DNA of 64,000 nucleotides from Apostichopus japonicus (GCF_037975245.1 NC_092577.1:12857013-12921012), one strand, 5' to 3'; positions 13,780-26,947 are shown, counted from the stretch's first letter. A program made the numbers and translations. The notes: generated from the sequence alone by a model not told the origin.

Positions 13780-14142
13780 GGACGTAGGAACCGGGGGGCT
13801 GGGGGGGGGGGCGCCAGCCCCCCCCCCCAGTGAAAAATATGGTGGGGCGAAAGTATCATTCCGCCCCCCGCTCCGCAAGTCAGAAAACCCCTTTTTCATT
13901 TCCAAATGAGAAAAAAAATCTCATTTGGAGCACCAAATTGCATCTAAGGCCAGGTGAAAATGCAATTTTTTTTACAAAATGGAGTGGGTGTTGAAGTGTG
14001 CCATATTGCACCAAATTGCATATGAGGCCACCTGGAAATGCAAAATAAGTCCAAAGGGGAGGGGGACACCCCCTCCCCTTAGACCCCTCCCCAGGCCGGC
14101 CATCAGTCTTCAGCCCCCCACTCAAAAGTACCTTCCTACGCC
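13780..14142. mobile_element. Probable 360-bp MITE with GGCGTAGGAA ends
   Basis: The left end GGACGTAGGAACC and the complement of the right end, GGCGTAGGAAGG, are near-inverted. Inside are long G and C runs (a GGGGGCGCCAGCCCCC hairpin) and two related blocks with CCAAATTGCATMTRAGGCCA. No clear target duplication, so the superfamily is unassigned. Confidence 0.5.
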
Positions 14143-15832
14143 AATGAACAGGAAGACTACTTAGAACAAAATCTATTTATTGACCTTCCTGCTCAAACGG
14201 TACAGTCCTTTATTATTTGTTATGCAAGAACTCTTTGTTTTACAGTTCCACTCAAAGCATTATAATATTACAATAAATTTGGTAGTTTATTTGAGCCGTA
14301 TAGCACGTTACATGTAAGAATACAAAATTAAGAATAACTCAGTAAATTTTGATGTGTTATTTAGAAGGATTAACTATGCTTTTGTTAAGCTTTTAATCCC
14401 TTCAATTGATATTTAAATCTCATCAGTCCCTGTCAAGGATTAAATCCCTGATTGATAAATCTATTGTTCTTCTTTTCAATTTAACCCCTCTCCTTATCAA
14501 TGTTTTCTTTCCACAACTTACATAGGTTTGAACAATAAACTGCAACTTAACAATTCTTGGATACCTACGGTAGGTTTGTACCGACAGGTGTTACTCCTGT
14601 CGTTGATCATTAAATGAAGAAGCTGGTGAACGTTCTTTAATTCGGTAATATCTCGTGCTAGGGTTACATTCCAAGTGAACGACGATATAGTAAGTCTATT
14701 CTGCGATATATCAATGCAGATAACATATATTTAAAACGGTTTCCTTGAATTTGTATAGCTATCATGATGAGCAGAATGAACTAAATCATCACCTAGCACT
14801 TTGTGTCCAAGATTTTAAGTTTAAATAAGCACACGACTGGCAACGTAAATGTTGTTGAACAATCTGGTCGTCGGACTGCGTCAAATTGCAGCAAATAATG
14901 GGAGGTATTATGTTTCATTTACATCCATGGAAATTGAAATAGGAACAATATTGACACATTGTATCGCCCTGTCTTTAAGCAGTGACGCCTTGAAAAAGAT
15001 GAGGGCGCTTTATTTTGTACGGCAAAAAGCCAGATCATTATGTACGTCTGCATACATACACTGTGCATTCAACTTTTAAATTGAATTTGATTTTACTCGT
15101 ATTATTTTACTCGTGTACTTTTCAAAACAGAGACATGTTATGGCAACCAGAGTAGTGTGTACTATACTCCTGAATTAAGAACCAACTTTGAAAATTTGTT
15201 GTCGCCTGTAATGACTTGAGCAAGTGGAGTGTTTTATGCAACTTTTAATATCTCAGAGGCATATAACAAACTTTTTTCTTGCTTGTATTATTTTAGTGCT
15301 CCAATCTGATAGTTTCATAGCTGTCCCTAAAAAAATGCCATGAAAAGCAACCCTGGCCCCCCTCCCTATCCCTCTCTCTCTTCGTAAACACACCTACGTG
15401 TGTGTAATACTTCCCTATAAGTCTGTGCATTCAGTTATCAGTTGAATGTTAATGTTGCACAGTGATTAGTAGTTTATGTAGGATAACAGATCTCACCTTA
15501 TGATGTGAGATTCCGATATGTTTCATAACGTATACATTCCGTCACAGTCATCAAAGGATGAGATGTAAGCAAGAGTAGTAGGTTGATTGTGTCGTTTTCC
15601 CTACAAAGGTTTGTCCGAACTTGGTAAGTGAGTGTCATTAGGCCTTAAACTCATAGTTGAGTAAATTAAAGCAAACATATCATGTTACTGTCCAGAAGTT
15701 ATATACCTGCATAGAATCATGTAAATACTAAAATGTCCTTGGTGCTTTCAGGTTGTGAGCAGAAGAGACTGTAGGGACTTTCATGTTGGCTTATAATATA
15801 TAGTTGACCAGAGAAATTGCACGTATTGCTAA

Positions 15833-16107
<275 letters not shown>

Positions 16108-16278
16108 TAGCAATTATATTTACGACGCTTAAGCGACCACAAATGTGCGCGAAGTCCGCAAGAGCTTATGGATTACAAATTAAACGACGGGTGGCTTTCA
16201 ATGCAGCATTTGATCTCAATTTTTTAATCTTGTCAAATTAGAAAGTCATTTCAAATGCGTTAACCGTATATTGCTCTT

Positions 16279-16280
<2 letters not shown>

Positions 16281-16329
<49 letters not shown>

Positions 16330-16440
16330 TATGTTTATATATATATATAGATATATATATATATATATATATGTTATATAATATAATATAATATAATATG
16401 ATATAATATAATATAATATAATATAATAAAATAATAATAA
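16281..16440. repeat. TA dinucleotide and AATAT pentamer microsatellite
   Basis: (AT)n with a few G/T interruptions up to about 16,370, then (ATAAT)n to about 16,430 and a short AAT run. No coding content. Confidence 0.95.
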
Positions 16441-16455
16441 TAACAATTTTGTGTA

Positions 16456-16548
16456 ACAGATTTACCGTATTTGCAGCTGCCACTTTAGGAGGTTTGAACA
16501 CGTCAGCTACTTTTCTGTCTATCAAAGCTCCTCCATTAGAAATTCCTG
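16456..16548 (-). CDS. Possible isolated exon, product unknown
   Basis: On the minus strand a short frame reads SDTGISNGGALIDRKVADVF then KPPKVAAANT. It ends at a possible donor (AATACG|GTAAAT) and is preceded by a pyrimidine-rich stretch with candidate acceptor AGs (attcaaag|TGACAC or gacacag|GAATTT). The composition looks protein-like, and the strand matches the NXPE gene downstream, but the peptide is not a recognised NXPE segment. It could equally be chance. Confidence 0.22.
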
Positions 16549-16569
16549 TGTCACTTTGAATAATCAAGA

Positions 16570-19500
16570 CAAATCAGGCTGAAAGCAGCCTTAAAAATGT
16601 TAACAGCGGCTTACGAATGTACATATTGTTTGCAATGGTATACACACGACTGTAATGATACTGTTACGATATACCGTAAGGAGCACACCTTTATGCCATG
16701 TATTAGGCCATTGAATAACACGGTTTAACACCTATTTTGTAAGCAGATGGTAATTGCAGACACCCAGCCTGACACTGGCGTATACTAGCCTCAGTCCGTT
16801 TAGTTCTTTACGGGCTGGTACTTAGTTTGTTTGGGTATAGAACTAAGCGACTGTGTGGTGATTTTGGTTGATAGCTAGTCTCACAATACAACGCCCGGTC
16901 ATGAATTGGTTGTCTTGTTTAAAAGCAAAAATCAAGCCGCGTGTAGCTTACTGAGCAGCGGGAGGAGGGGATGTGGAATTTGCAAATAAAGTATCATTTA
17001 TGCTGAATGTTATGCTGTTAATATCCCATTCGAATTAATTTGGAACTGGCTTCTTACTTCTGGTACAGATAACCACATATTTGCTTTTCTTTACTTCTAG
17101 TACTCTTAGTCTTATTTAATGTGAAATAACAAATCTTTACCTTCTTTATCACACTTTTGGAGAATACAAATATGTGAACTGTAAACCAACAATAAATTGA
17201 AAGCAAAAACTGCAACAAACCGTTGTCAGTGTGTTAATGCAGGACTATAAAACAATATAAGTATTAACTCTAATGAACACATTATAACAATAGCATGCGG
17301 TACAAAATCACAAAATTATTACATATGATACCAAATATTGATGTATTTTTTCCGTTTAATAGGTGAATGAAACAATCACGTTTAACCAAGGAATCAGTTT
17401 GAGAAACGTTACATTCTTTGTGCTTTCAATACCCCTTGATCATTTTCGCTTGTTTTTCTGCAAATGCTTTTACTTTTGTCAAGATGATATTTCTACATTT
17501 CATTTCCGTTTTATTGAAAAATAATGCACAACTTGCAGAGTAATGGTAAATTATTGCATACTTTATTTAGAGGCCGATGGTTAACATAAAATGTTAGTTC
17601 AGGTTACGGGAGTGATTTTCACCATAATTATTATTAGTAGTATTATTTTGTTTGATCTGATCCTTGAAACAGTATTCATTACATTACAAGTGGATGAACA
17701 ATTTTAATGTAGTTCATTCAGATGTCATCCAATAAATTAAGGTATATGTGCTTATGATGTTGTAATATGAAGTGATAACATGCACAGATGATAACGCACA
17801 AATTAATACTCAGCTTTATGTAGTGCATCGCACAGGGAGCCATGCGTTGGTTGTTCATTTGTCCTTTTCGGCGTTCGTTGCTGTACCCATTACACATTAT
17901 CATTACAACGACCACCAACAAATTTAACGCTCTGTAGAAATGTAAAGTTTTATTGCCGAAGATGATGCTTTTTTAAGACTTAATTGAGGTAATTATTGTA
18001 AATTATATTTAACCTTTGGCTCATGTTAGGATAGAGAAATTTTAGTGAGTTTTCAACCCACAATTGATATTTTTGTTTGTACAACGTGGACCTATTCTCA
18101 GCGTGGGTTAGCCTATCGTGATATCGTGAGGAAAGCCTAGGTTTATTGTTCTCGAGAATGCATCACGATGGTATGCAAGTTCAGTTTGAGTATTTTCTAA
18201 AGCGTAGTTAAGTTTTGTACTCTTAAAATATATTATTATAAGATCACATGCCTTGTTATTGTTGTATTCGAGGGAATCGTGTTATTCGTGTGTTCATTGT
18301 CTAGGCTAAGCGTGCCTTACGGTGATTTGTTAAGTGTGTATAAAGTATTTTCGTATTATATTCCGATAGAGCGCCCTCTCATAACAAGCAAGATTGCTGC
18401 GCCCTTACTATCGTTGAATATATGTGTGTGTAATAGGCAAGCCACCCGAGTGAGCTTGAGTAACATTATCTAATTATTCATTAAGGTATCTTCTTTCTAT
18501 ATTCACCACTTTATGTGTTAACCAGCACTGATTAAGATTAAATTCACCTCTGTTGATATTGGTTTTGAACAGAACTCTTGCTGCTGTAGTTACCACAATT
18601 AGTTGTTCAACGATGTATTCTGTAATAAGTAACATGTTCTGTGTACGGGGAACTGGTTGAGATGTAATTGACTAGATTAGTTGTGTTATTGTTTATTAGT
18701 GTAATGCCCTGCCCAGAAATGGACGGAGAGATTGTAAGGCAGACGTGCCAAGATTTAAATGTCGCAATCTCCTTATTACTATTATGTGTTAAGTCTAGTG
18801 GTGCTCCCAGTTCTTCCCTTGTCATTGTAGTCATTCAGACAGCGTAGAAACCAGCCTAATTGGGTCACAGAAAGTAGGGTTAGTCTGGTTCACAATTTAA
18901 GTGACTTTATTTTTATGTTTTGTTCTTTTTTATTATCTTTCAGGAAAACCACCTGAAGGTGCTGCACCGTCCTTTTTTGTTTATGTAGTCATTTAAAATA
19001 ATCTCGAACATGCTATGTGAGAGAAGAAGTAATTAACACCTGAGCCACCAGAACAAGCGTTGGTAGAAATAAGCACTCTCTCCTGCCTATTTATTACCTG
19101 CGTGTCCTCACATTTAGCAACGCTTTAAACTTAAAATCTTTTCGAATTATAAATTACTTAAGGCCATATATCCTGATGTAACAGAAGGTATTAAAATAGT
19201 CGATTGTTTTGGCTTTTAAAAGTCACAACCGTGTTAATTCCGCCAATTTTTTTTTTTCTTTACATTTACTGTTGAATTCTGGAAGTGGTAGTTACTTATG
19301 AAATATTGATATACACTGTATGTACTATCGCAAAGGGAAACAAAATCTATGCACAAATGTTCATATTTTTGTTAGCGTAGCTAGTAAAACGAAAACAATC
19401 CATATAACGTGATATTTTCGAAAACAAATTTATCAGCCGTAAAAATAGTTGAAAAGTCATTTCGCATTTCTGTCCCATTCTGATCTATCATGTTGTTTTC

Positions 19501-20274
19501 TTAGGTTTTGTTGTCTTAAAGTTTCCTTTCTTAGCATTTCATGACCCACATCTTTACTGTGTTTTTGTTATAAATATTAATGGCTAAATGATTTTATTTT
19601 TGTATACTTACTCATAGCTTTATTACAATAAAGCTACAGTTCATGAGGATAACAGTACCACTGGTTTAGATGGTATGAGCTTAATATACCAAATGTAAAT
19701 TGTGTAAGAACCCTCTAAGACAAGGTTGTAAATTCCAAAACTGTAGGTAACATTTATAGCTAAAGTGCATTGTACGGTTGTCTGATGGTGGAAGCAGCAT
19801 CTAAAATATGACCGCCCTCAAAAAAAGTATTTACATAAGACAACATTCATCACTTTCAGTCAAAGATTTGCAATGCTTTCAGAAACAGTTTTTTTTCGAA
19901 CAATACAACATGCATGCAGGATTGATAAATTGCTACATCTGGTTAACGTCATACGTAGATAAAGATTGACAATTTCTGAAACGACCTTTGCAAAAACCGC
20001 AAAAGCTCAGCTGCCCACTATAATGGAAATGAGTTGCATATTTTTTTATAATATAAACCCGTAAGAGCTTATAGTACTTGTACAAATATGATTCTAATAT
20101 TATCTTATGTAATGTGAGCAGTGCGTTTTGATTCCAGCATAGCCACATACATACCTGTAGTTTTAAGAAACTATGTGACAGATTTGGAATACATTTTTGG
20201 GGGCATAGCAATGACATTTTTATGAACAATTTAGTGATCGGTGAACTTGGTTATAAGGGGACATAAACTAAGCG
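16570..20274. other. No gene recognised
   Basis: AT-rich DNA with chance open frames only. No convincing exon, repeat array or RNA gene. Confidence 0.55.
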
Positions 20275-21310
20275 CGGGTGGTTAAAATATAGTGCAAAAA
20301 GAATATCACTGCATAAGAGGATATTTATTACAGTGCAAAAGGGTTTTCACTGTAGCAAAGAATGTTTAGGAGTTAGGACAATAAGAATGAATTGTCACTA
20401 CAGCACAGATGTTTATGGCAGTGCACACGGAATATCACTGCTGCACATGATGCTTAGAATAGTGCAAAGAAATGTTGAACGGGTTGTTTATAACAGTGGA
20501 AAGGAATGTCACTGCAGCACAGAGTGTTTAGAACAGTGCACAAGGGATGTCACTGCAGCGCATGATGTTTAGAACAATGGAAAGGTATGTCACTGCAGCA
20601 CAGGATGTGAGAACAGTGAAAAGTAATATCACTGCTGCACAGGGTGCTTATAACAGTGCAAAAGGTGGGTCACTGCAGCATAGAATGTTTATAACAGTAC
20701 ACAAGGAATGTCACTCTTGCACGGGTTGTTTATAACAGTGGAAAGGAATGTCACTGCAGCACAGAGTGTTTATAACAGTGCACACGGAATGTCACTGCTG
20801 CTCAGGATGTTTATATCAGTGGAAAGGTATGTAACTGCAGCACAGGGTTTTAGAACAGTGGAAAGAAAAATTAGTCACTGCAGCACAGGATGTTAGAACA
20901 GTAGAATGGTATGTCACTGTAGCACAGAATGTTTATAACAGTACGCAATGAATTTCACTGCTGCATGGGATAATTATAACAGTGGAAAGGAATGCCACTG
21001 CAGCACAGGGTGTTTAGAGCAGTGCAAAATGTGGGTCATTCCAGCACATAATTTTTATAACAGTGCGCAAGGAATGTCACTGCAGCACATGATGCATAGA
21101 ACAGTCGAAAGGAATGTCACTGCAGCACAGAATTTTTAGAACAGTTGAAATGGAAAGTCAATGCAGCACAGGGTGTTTATAACACTGGAAAGGAATGTCA
21201 CTACATCACAGGATATTTAGAACAGTGGAAAGGAATGTCACTGCAGCACAGGGTGTCTAGAACAGTGCAAAAGGAATGTCACTGCAGCACAGGATATTTA
21301 GTAAAGTGGG
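20275..21310 (+). repeat. 40-bp minisatellite, about 26 units
   Basis: The consensus unit is GAACAGTGGAAAGGAATGTC followed by ACTGCAGCACAGGGTGTTTA. Units vary at several positions (CACAAGG, GCAAAAGG, CTGCTGC). Each has a CAGTG...CACTG inverted pair around an A/G-rich loop plus CTGCAG. Open frames over it exist only because 40-bp units shift phase between stop-poor repeats; they are not genes. Confidence 0.93.
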
Positions 21311-22599
21311 AAGCACACGTTCAATACAATAGATTATTCGCTATACCAATCAACATGGTTTAAACATTCTACCAGCTCTTACAGCTCTCTATCTCAGGAT
21401 TAGCATTTTCGTGCTTTAAATTCGATGCAAGAGAACAAAAAGTCTTTGAAACGCTACACCTTTCGGGGGCTTTGACTTCTGGACCAAGTAGGTTGTTAGT
21501 TTAAAGTAAGAGTACGTTGTCACTTTACTGGTTTATATTTTTAAAACGTTACAGAGGAAGCCCCAAAGTGCCCTATCCGTGTGTCTAGAGCTTCCGAATA
21601 TAAAAACATGCTCACCTTAGCACAAACCATAATTGTGCATGAGAGAATATAGAAGCTCCTTCGGCCGCCGTTTGTATTGCTGCAAGGCTCATTAAACACC
21701 ACTCCCTCAGACCCAGAAACCTAACGAAACTATCCCGATGCCCATTAAAATGTTAAATCAGAAGAAGTCCTGTCCAACGAAAAAGACCCCGTGGCCACAT
21801 CCGTATATGTATTAGGGCCAATATATTAAATTGCTCACGGAAGCTGCCCAAACCATGGGTGTGGTTGGGTGAATACGTGCTCTACTATTAGAGCCATAAT
21901 TAACTTGCTGCACTGCGGTTGCAAATAAGCAAAGAAATCTTTAAAATAAATATTTGACAAATAAATGTTACTGTATGTAGCAGAGAACTGGTTTTTATTA
22001 GTAGACGGCTTATTTTTTAAAGAAATATCCAATATTCGAATAACACTTAGCATAGCCAGTTTGCCTGAGAGTTACAAGCAAACATGAAATTCAGGTTTAT
22101 TTTAAAGGTTTGCAATGTATAGGGCTGATCTCTTCATATCAGGATCTTTTCAATTTTAAAAACTTTGTGTGAAAATTATGAATGCTTGCACGTCCTCTAA
22201 ACGTAAATTATATTGGAAGGACTTGACAAATGTGTTCCCTTGAATGTCGATAAAATTAAAAGGTAACACCAGTCATGTAACTAAAAAAAATAAGTGAAAA
22301 TTGGAAGAAAAAAAACTAATGAATTGTCGTTTGGGATCAAAATGGACCGAACGTGTTTGGTTTCGAAATGTGTATTTGTATACAAAATGTATACTTCGAA
22401 ATGAATTCTTTATTTTTCAAATTCTTCATTCGGGTTAAGTAAGGGTTCAAAATTAGGCGTGGGGAAGAGGATGGAACTATATGTAATGAATGCTTCTATA
22501 CAACTATAAAATCTTACCATTGGCTTTCCTACTAGTAAAGCCCGGTTATATAATGCTCGTTCCTTGTTCTTGCACCATTGACTTGAATTATTTGTTATT
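21311..22599. other. No gene recognised
   Basis: Only short frames. The antisense frame at 22,410-22,676 overlaps the duplicated segment (see findings). Confidence 0.5.
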
Positions 22600-22735
22600 T
22601 TCTCATGGAAGTGTAATTTACAAACACGTTTAGGCTGCGCCACCGTCTTTTTGAATTGCTCACTGGTTGTACTCAATTGTATATAGCGCCATTACATCAA
22701 ACAGATGGTATAACGGTAAATCTCTCTCTATGACA
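22600..22735. repeat. Piece 1 of the older duplicate of the 45.4-50.5 kb locus
   Basis: It matches 45,400-45,535: CAAACA.GTTTAGGCTGC, CAATTGTATATAGCGCCAT and AACGGTAAATCTCTCTCTA occur in the same order. The match ends after CTCTCTCTA, and the homology continues 5.56 kb later at about 28,297 (ACTTCTCTTCTA), while in the gene-side copy the two parts are adjacent. Confidence 0.75.
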
Positions 22736-25700
22736 CTGTCAAATCCAACTTCATATAATAGTAGTCTAAACTTAAGCCAGACAAGTTTAGGTTACTTGAA
22801 AAAAAAGTTACATTCTTCTCGTATTCGATGAGTTATTGCGTAAATAATGGGAATGGCTGCGAGTAGTTTAAGCTGATTTGACACACGTTTACCAGTTTCC
22901 CGCCAATTATAGTACACCTTTTCAAGTTTCCACCGTATCAACATCATATTTGATGCAGGCTGCCTTGCCAAGATGTTGTTTAATTAACGTTATGGTGAAA
23001 AAGAAGCATAACATCCTTGATAAGAATGTAAATATCAAAACATATTGTTCCGGGCCTTTGTAGAACTAGAAAAATGAAACTAAAACTGATAGTACAAAAT
23101 ACAGATATATCGTTTTATATTAAACAACACAAATGAACAAAGATTACAAGGATTTGACCCTTTTTTTTACAGCTTTTGGAGAATTTGCAAGACTGAGTAG
23201 CTTAACTCTTGATGGGATTTTTTTTTTTTATAAAGCTTTGGATTAACATCTGGAAGCAATGGTGCTCTTACTTCGTAATCGCAAAGGGGTTCACAAAATT
23301 TTACATTCATAACGAGCTACTGTCGTTGGAAGTTTGTGAGTTTAATTTATCTTTGAAAGTTTTGCAGGCATATTATATTATATATTATATCTGGTAGAAG
23401 TTTCTGTAATTGGCTAATTCCTCACTCAATTCCTGCTATACGCTGTCAAGTGAACTGCTTCGATCTCAACCCCACCTCATCACTCTCTTTCCTTCCCCAA
23501 TCACATAAATGACGAAAATTTAATACATTTACTCTTTAATTGCATAGTTGTTACTACGGTCATGGCATATGAGTCTTCTGAAAGAATTTTCAGAACAATA
23601 AAAAAAAACAGAAATTTAAATAAGGTAAACTTGTGTGTTCATTGTTTGTAATCCTAACACAGCTAGTACAGAAAATTTGAAGATCATATGTATATAGTTA
23701 TATTATTACAATGAACTACAGTATGGTTTTGATTTTCAATGCAGGTCATTGTTGAACGCAGGAGAGCAGTATTGCAGTGTTTGCCATTGTACCTTAAAGA
23801 AACGTCTTTTTATAAGGACTTGTATGTATTTATTTTTCCAAATTTTGATTCCCTACCAGAGATTAAACCTATGCAATCATGCTGTGTCAGGCATGTGTGT
23901 TAGTGACGCTGCTTATAACCACCTTATCTAAACAGTACAAAATTGGATGAATTTCATACTCGTGAGTTACCTTAGTGAATAGATAAAGCCTATTGATTAT
24001 TTTAAGTGGCCAAAGGAAGGGCATTTTAGGTCAAAAGGGTTAAACGAACCTTGCAACTATGCTAACTTAGCAGTTCCAACTTAGATAAATGCTATGGGGC
24101 AGTGAGTCAATAAATTGCACTGAGTTTGTTAGAAATTAAGGTCATTTAAGGGCAACATGGGCTTAAGTGAAAACAAGCAGTGGCTATTTGTCCTAACTTA
24201 AAATCTAAAAAACAATTATAAATGCAAGGAATAAAATATATATTGCTTCCTTGTTTAATAGAAGACTGGGCACCCAGAATATGTAGTCATGTGAAATGTG
24301 ACAAGGATGGTCTTCTTCTGTTTTTATATTGCCGAGAATCGATATTCTGTGTTGCTACCGGAGATTATCCTTTTTCGAGTAAACTAGGGCCCCAAAAGAG
24401 AGAATCTGCTTTTACCAGCGAGAGCTATTACAGCACGGCCCCAAACATCAGCCCCAAAGGGCCCAGCCTACATAGTGTTAGTCACGTTACAAATTAGAAT
24501 TATCAAACATACCAATGACAGCAACTCCATCCTGTAGGGCACTCCATCCCATATGATATGCAAATGAAGAGATACGAGAATGAAAATTAAACGTGACCAG
24601 TGGTAGTGGGAGTGAAGGAACGCAGAAAATAGTCATCATCGGCAGCATTTAAGAACCTGTTAATAATGAACCTGTTAATGCATGATAGTCATTGAAGAAA
24701 AAAATAAGAATATGCAAGGGGGCAACAACGGACAATGGAGTTTATTCGGAAAGTAAAATGTTGTTTATAGTTACTTTGTGGTATAGTACTGTAAATGTTC
24801 CATGCCTTAATTTCCAAACTTTGGAACATGAAAGGCGTCAACAAGAACACAATGAAAAATGGTTCTAAGTTAAGACGAGATTTTCGCCCAGCTTATAATA
24901 ATTATAGTTGAACTAACTTCTAACTGTATTTACATATATTGTGTGTTTAGAGAAGCTTAACTTTCATTCAGAAAAAAATATAGCTTTTTGCAACTCTGAT
25001 CTGTATTGCTGATTGTTTGTATATTATTATCTGTATGCAAGTAGACAAAAAGGGACATCAGAACAAGTTAGTTCTAAATAGGAAGGAGGTGAACCACAAT
25101 GTCCAAACCTTCAACACTGTTGTATATGTTGAACAGGCTGTACATTGGAATAATTTGCATTCATGTGTAGTCTTGCCACTTGCAATCTTGCCATTGACAA
25201 CTTGCCTTACATTCATACATTTCTTTTAACTTTAGGTAACTATTTTTTATCGGCATAGTCTATTTGCTAATTTTGTTCTTAATTTAAAGTACGACCTGGT
25301 GAGTTGTAATGTCATTTTGGGAACTCAAATGAATGCTTAATCAGTTATCTATATGTATGCGCATATAACTGGAAATTCTGATTTTTTTAAACCTTTCTGG
25401 ACGCAAGCAGCCAACAAAATAACACCCTAAATTGATTTTATATAGGAAGAAACTGACCACAAACATTCATGTTATCCATTGTAATCTTGTCATTGCAAAC
25501 TTTCATGCCTTCGGATCGCTCATTAATCTAAAGTTGCAAAATAATTAAACCCGATCCCTGTCCCCTGCCTGCCAGGGTGGGGTTTTCAAAATTCTTGACA
25601 CAATGAGGAGTCATCACCTCTCTGTTAGTGATACAGACTTATTTTACTATGTGATTCCCCAAGACTGCTACAGCTATAGCAGTATAGATTGTTTGTATCT

Positions 25701-26793
25701 ATTGTATGTATGTATTTAAGATCCTCCTGCAAGCAGGAACTCGCGAAGAAGCCTCATTGGCTTATCAAAGCCGCAAGCTGACCGAAGTCCGTCTCTTACA
25801 TTTATATTTAATGTCCATTAGTGCTGTGCCGTTTACACGTTTAAATGTGTAAACGAACGAAACATCGTTTAAACGTTTAATAAAACCTGATGAACGTTTA
25901 AACGAAACTATGATATCAACTGAAAATTAAATTATTGGCAAAAATCGCGTATCAATTCCCGTGTTTATTTTGTCTACTACGCGAAATAACAACACAACTT
26001 ACGATCAGTCGAATCATAAACCGCGAACGTAATCCTACTTTTGTCCCCCCCCCCTCCATGTATCTGGCGACATGAATGGCTTAAACTTGAACGCTGTTAT
26101 CCTTTTGTGAAAACTTCCTGATTCGCGGCACAAGTGTACTTTATATCGAGCCGACAGCGGCGGCGCAGATAATCCAGTCAATGCATGTTCGATCGAAATA
26201 ATTACAATCCCTGTCCTTCACGTTGAACTCTCCGACCAGACAATACCGGGTCGAATACTCGACTTGGTATTAGTTATTCAAATACATGATCAAAGGAAAT
26301 GTATCCACTGGAGATCGTAAAAAAACTCTGAAAATCAGTAGAGAAATTACCAATTGTGTACGAAAAGTAAGTTCAGTCCTTTCAAATTTTACGAAAGATC
26401 CAGCAAAACACTTTCGAAAAATTCACGCAAAACTGGCATATCGTGCTACATGCAACTAATGTCATGTTAACAAGGCTCTACAGTAGTACACCCATTTATG
26501 AATAAACCGTAAGACCACATCTGGTGTTAAGCGGGGGGAAAAGAAAGTATTTTCTAGAATTTCCAAAAATACAGAAAAAATAATGTTCTTCCATAGTTAA
26601 GTGTATAGCAAATAGCCTAACCACCTCGTCTGTTACGGACCTCACGTAACTACAAAAACACAACTAATTGTATTTTGCGAACTTGACGTTTTCTACAAGA
26701 ACATAGAAATAATTTTAAGCATTAGTTAATCATGCCGTGTGGCCTAAAACATATTTTATTACAAGGTTTACTTTCATAAAGATGGCCATAGCT
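22736..26793. other. No gene recognised; part of an insertion relative to the gene-side duplicate
   Basis: This DNA separates duplicate pieces 1 and 2. A 91-codon frame at 24,222-24,497 is not recognised. A GC-richer patch at about 25.72-25.80 kb (CAAGCAGGAACTCGCGAAGA) after a TGTATGTATGT tract looks like a retroelement end but could not be assigned. Confidence 0.45.
25819..25907. repeat. Cluster of GTTTAAACG palindromic motifs
   Basis: After TAGTGCTGTGCCGTTTACAC come several ACGTTTAA/GTTTAAACG motifs that pair with each other (CGTTTAAACGTTTAA). TAGTGCTGTGC followed by self-complementary AT-rich repeats resembles ends of some hAT-like MITEs; no second end was found. Confidence 0.5.
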
Positions 26794-26848
26794 AAAATTG
26801 AAAATTCATAATCATGGACATTGTCCATGATTATGAATTTTCAATTTT
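26794..26848. repeat. Perfect 27-bp inverted repeat (55-nt hairpin)
   Basis: The left arm begins AAAATTGAAAATTCATAATC and ends ATGGACA. One T separates it from an exact 27-base reverse complement. Perfect pairing of AT-rich arms with no mismatch suggests a recent palindrome or selection on the fold. It lies 36 bp from the tRNA-like sequence. Confidence 0.9.
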
Positions 26849-26884
26849 CAACAACTCTGTAACAGGACGACATACATTAATATT

Positions 26885-26947
26885 GGAGTGACTCGAACCG
26901 GGGACCTTATGATAAGGCACCGGCGTTAACCACTGAGCTAACACTCC
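26885..26947 (-). ncRNA. tRNA-like sequence (tRNA pseudogene or SINE head)
   Basis: On the minus strand it starts GGAGTGTTAGCTCAGTGGTT. It has a good A box (TAGCTCAGTGG), a B box (GGTTCGAGTC) and a six-bp acceptor stem (GGAGTG/CACTCC). It is only 63 nt and the D and anticodon stems are poor, so it is unlikely to be a working tRNA. No LINE-like tail was identified, so SINE status is open. Confidence 0.6.

Larger units (their letters stand above)
10727..15833. other. Upstream of the NXPE exons: introns and/or intergenic DNA
   Basis: The missing 5' exon of the NXPE gene should lie here or further right on the minus strand. I saw no signal-anchor-like peptide bounded by splice sites. It contains the possible MITEs at 12.1 and 13.8 kb and a 14-base G run at 11.96 kb. 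Confidence 0.5.

Noticed and set aside
20275-21310. CRISPR-like array or a repeat protein
   Set aside because: Units are contiguous 40-bp tandem copies without unique spacers, the genome is eukaryotic, and frames break every unit or two.
24222-24497. 91-codon frame as a gene
   Set aside because: No domain, no convincing splice context and no second copy to show conservation.
26885-26947. Functional tRNA gene
   Set aside because: Only 63 nt, with poor D and anticodon stems and no clear U33, despite good A and B boxes; kept only as tRNA-like.
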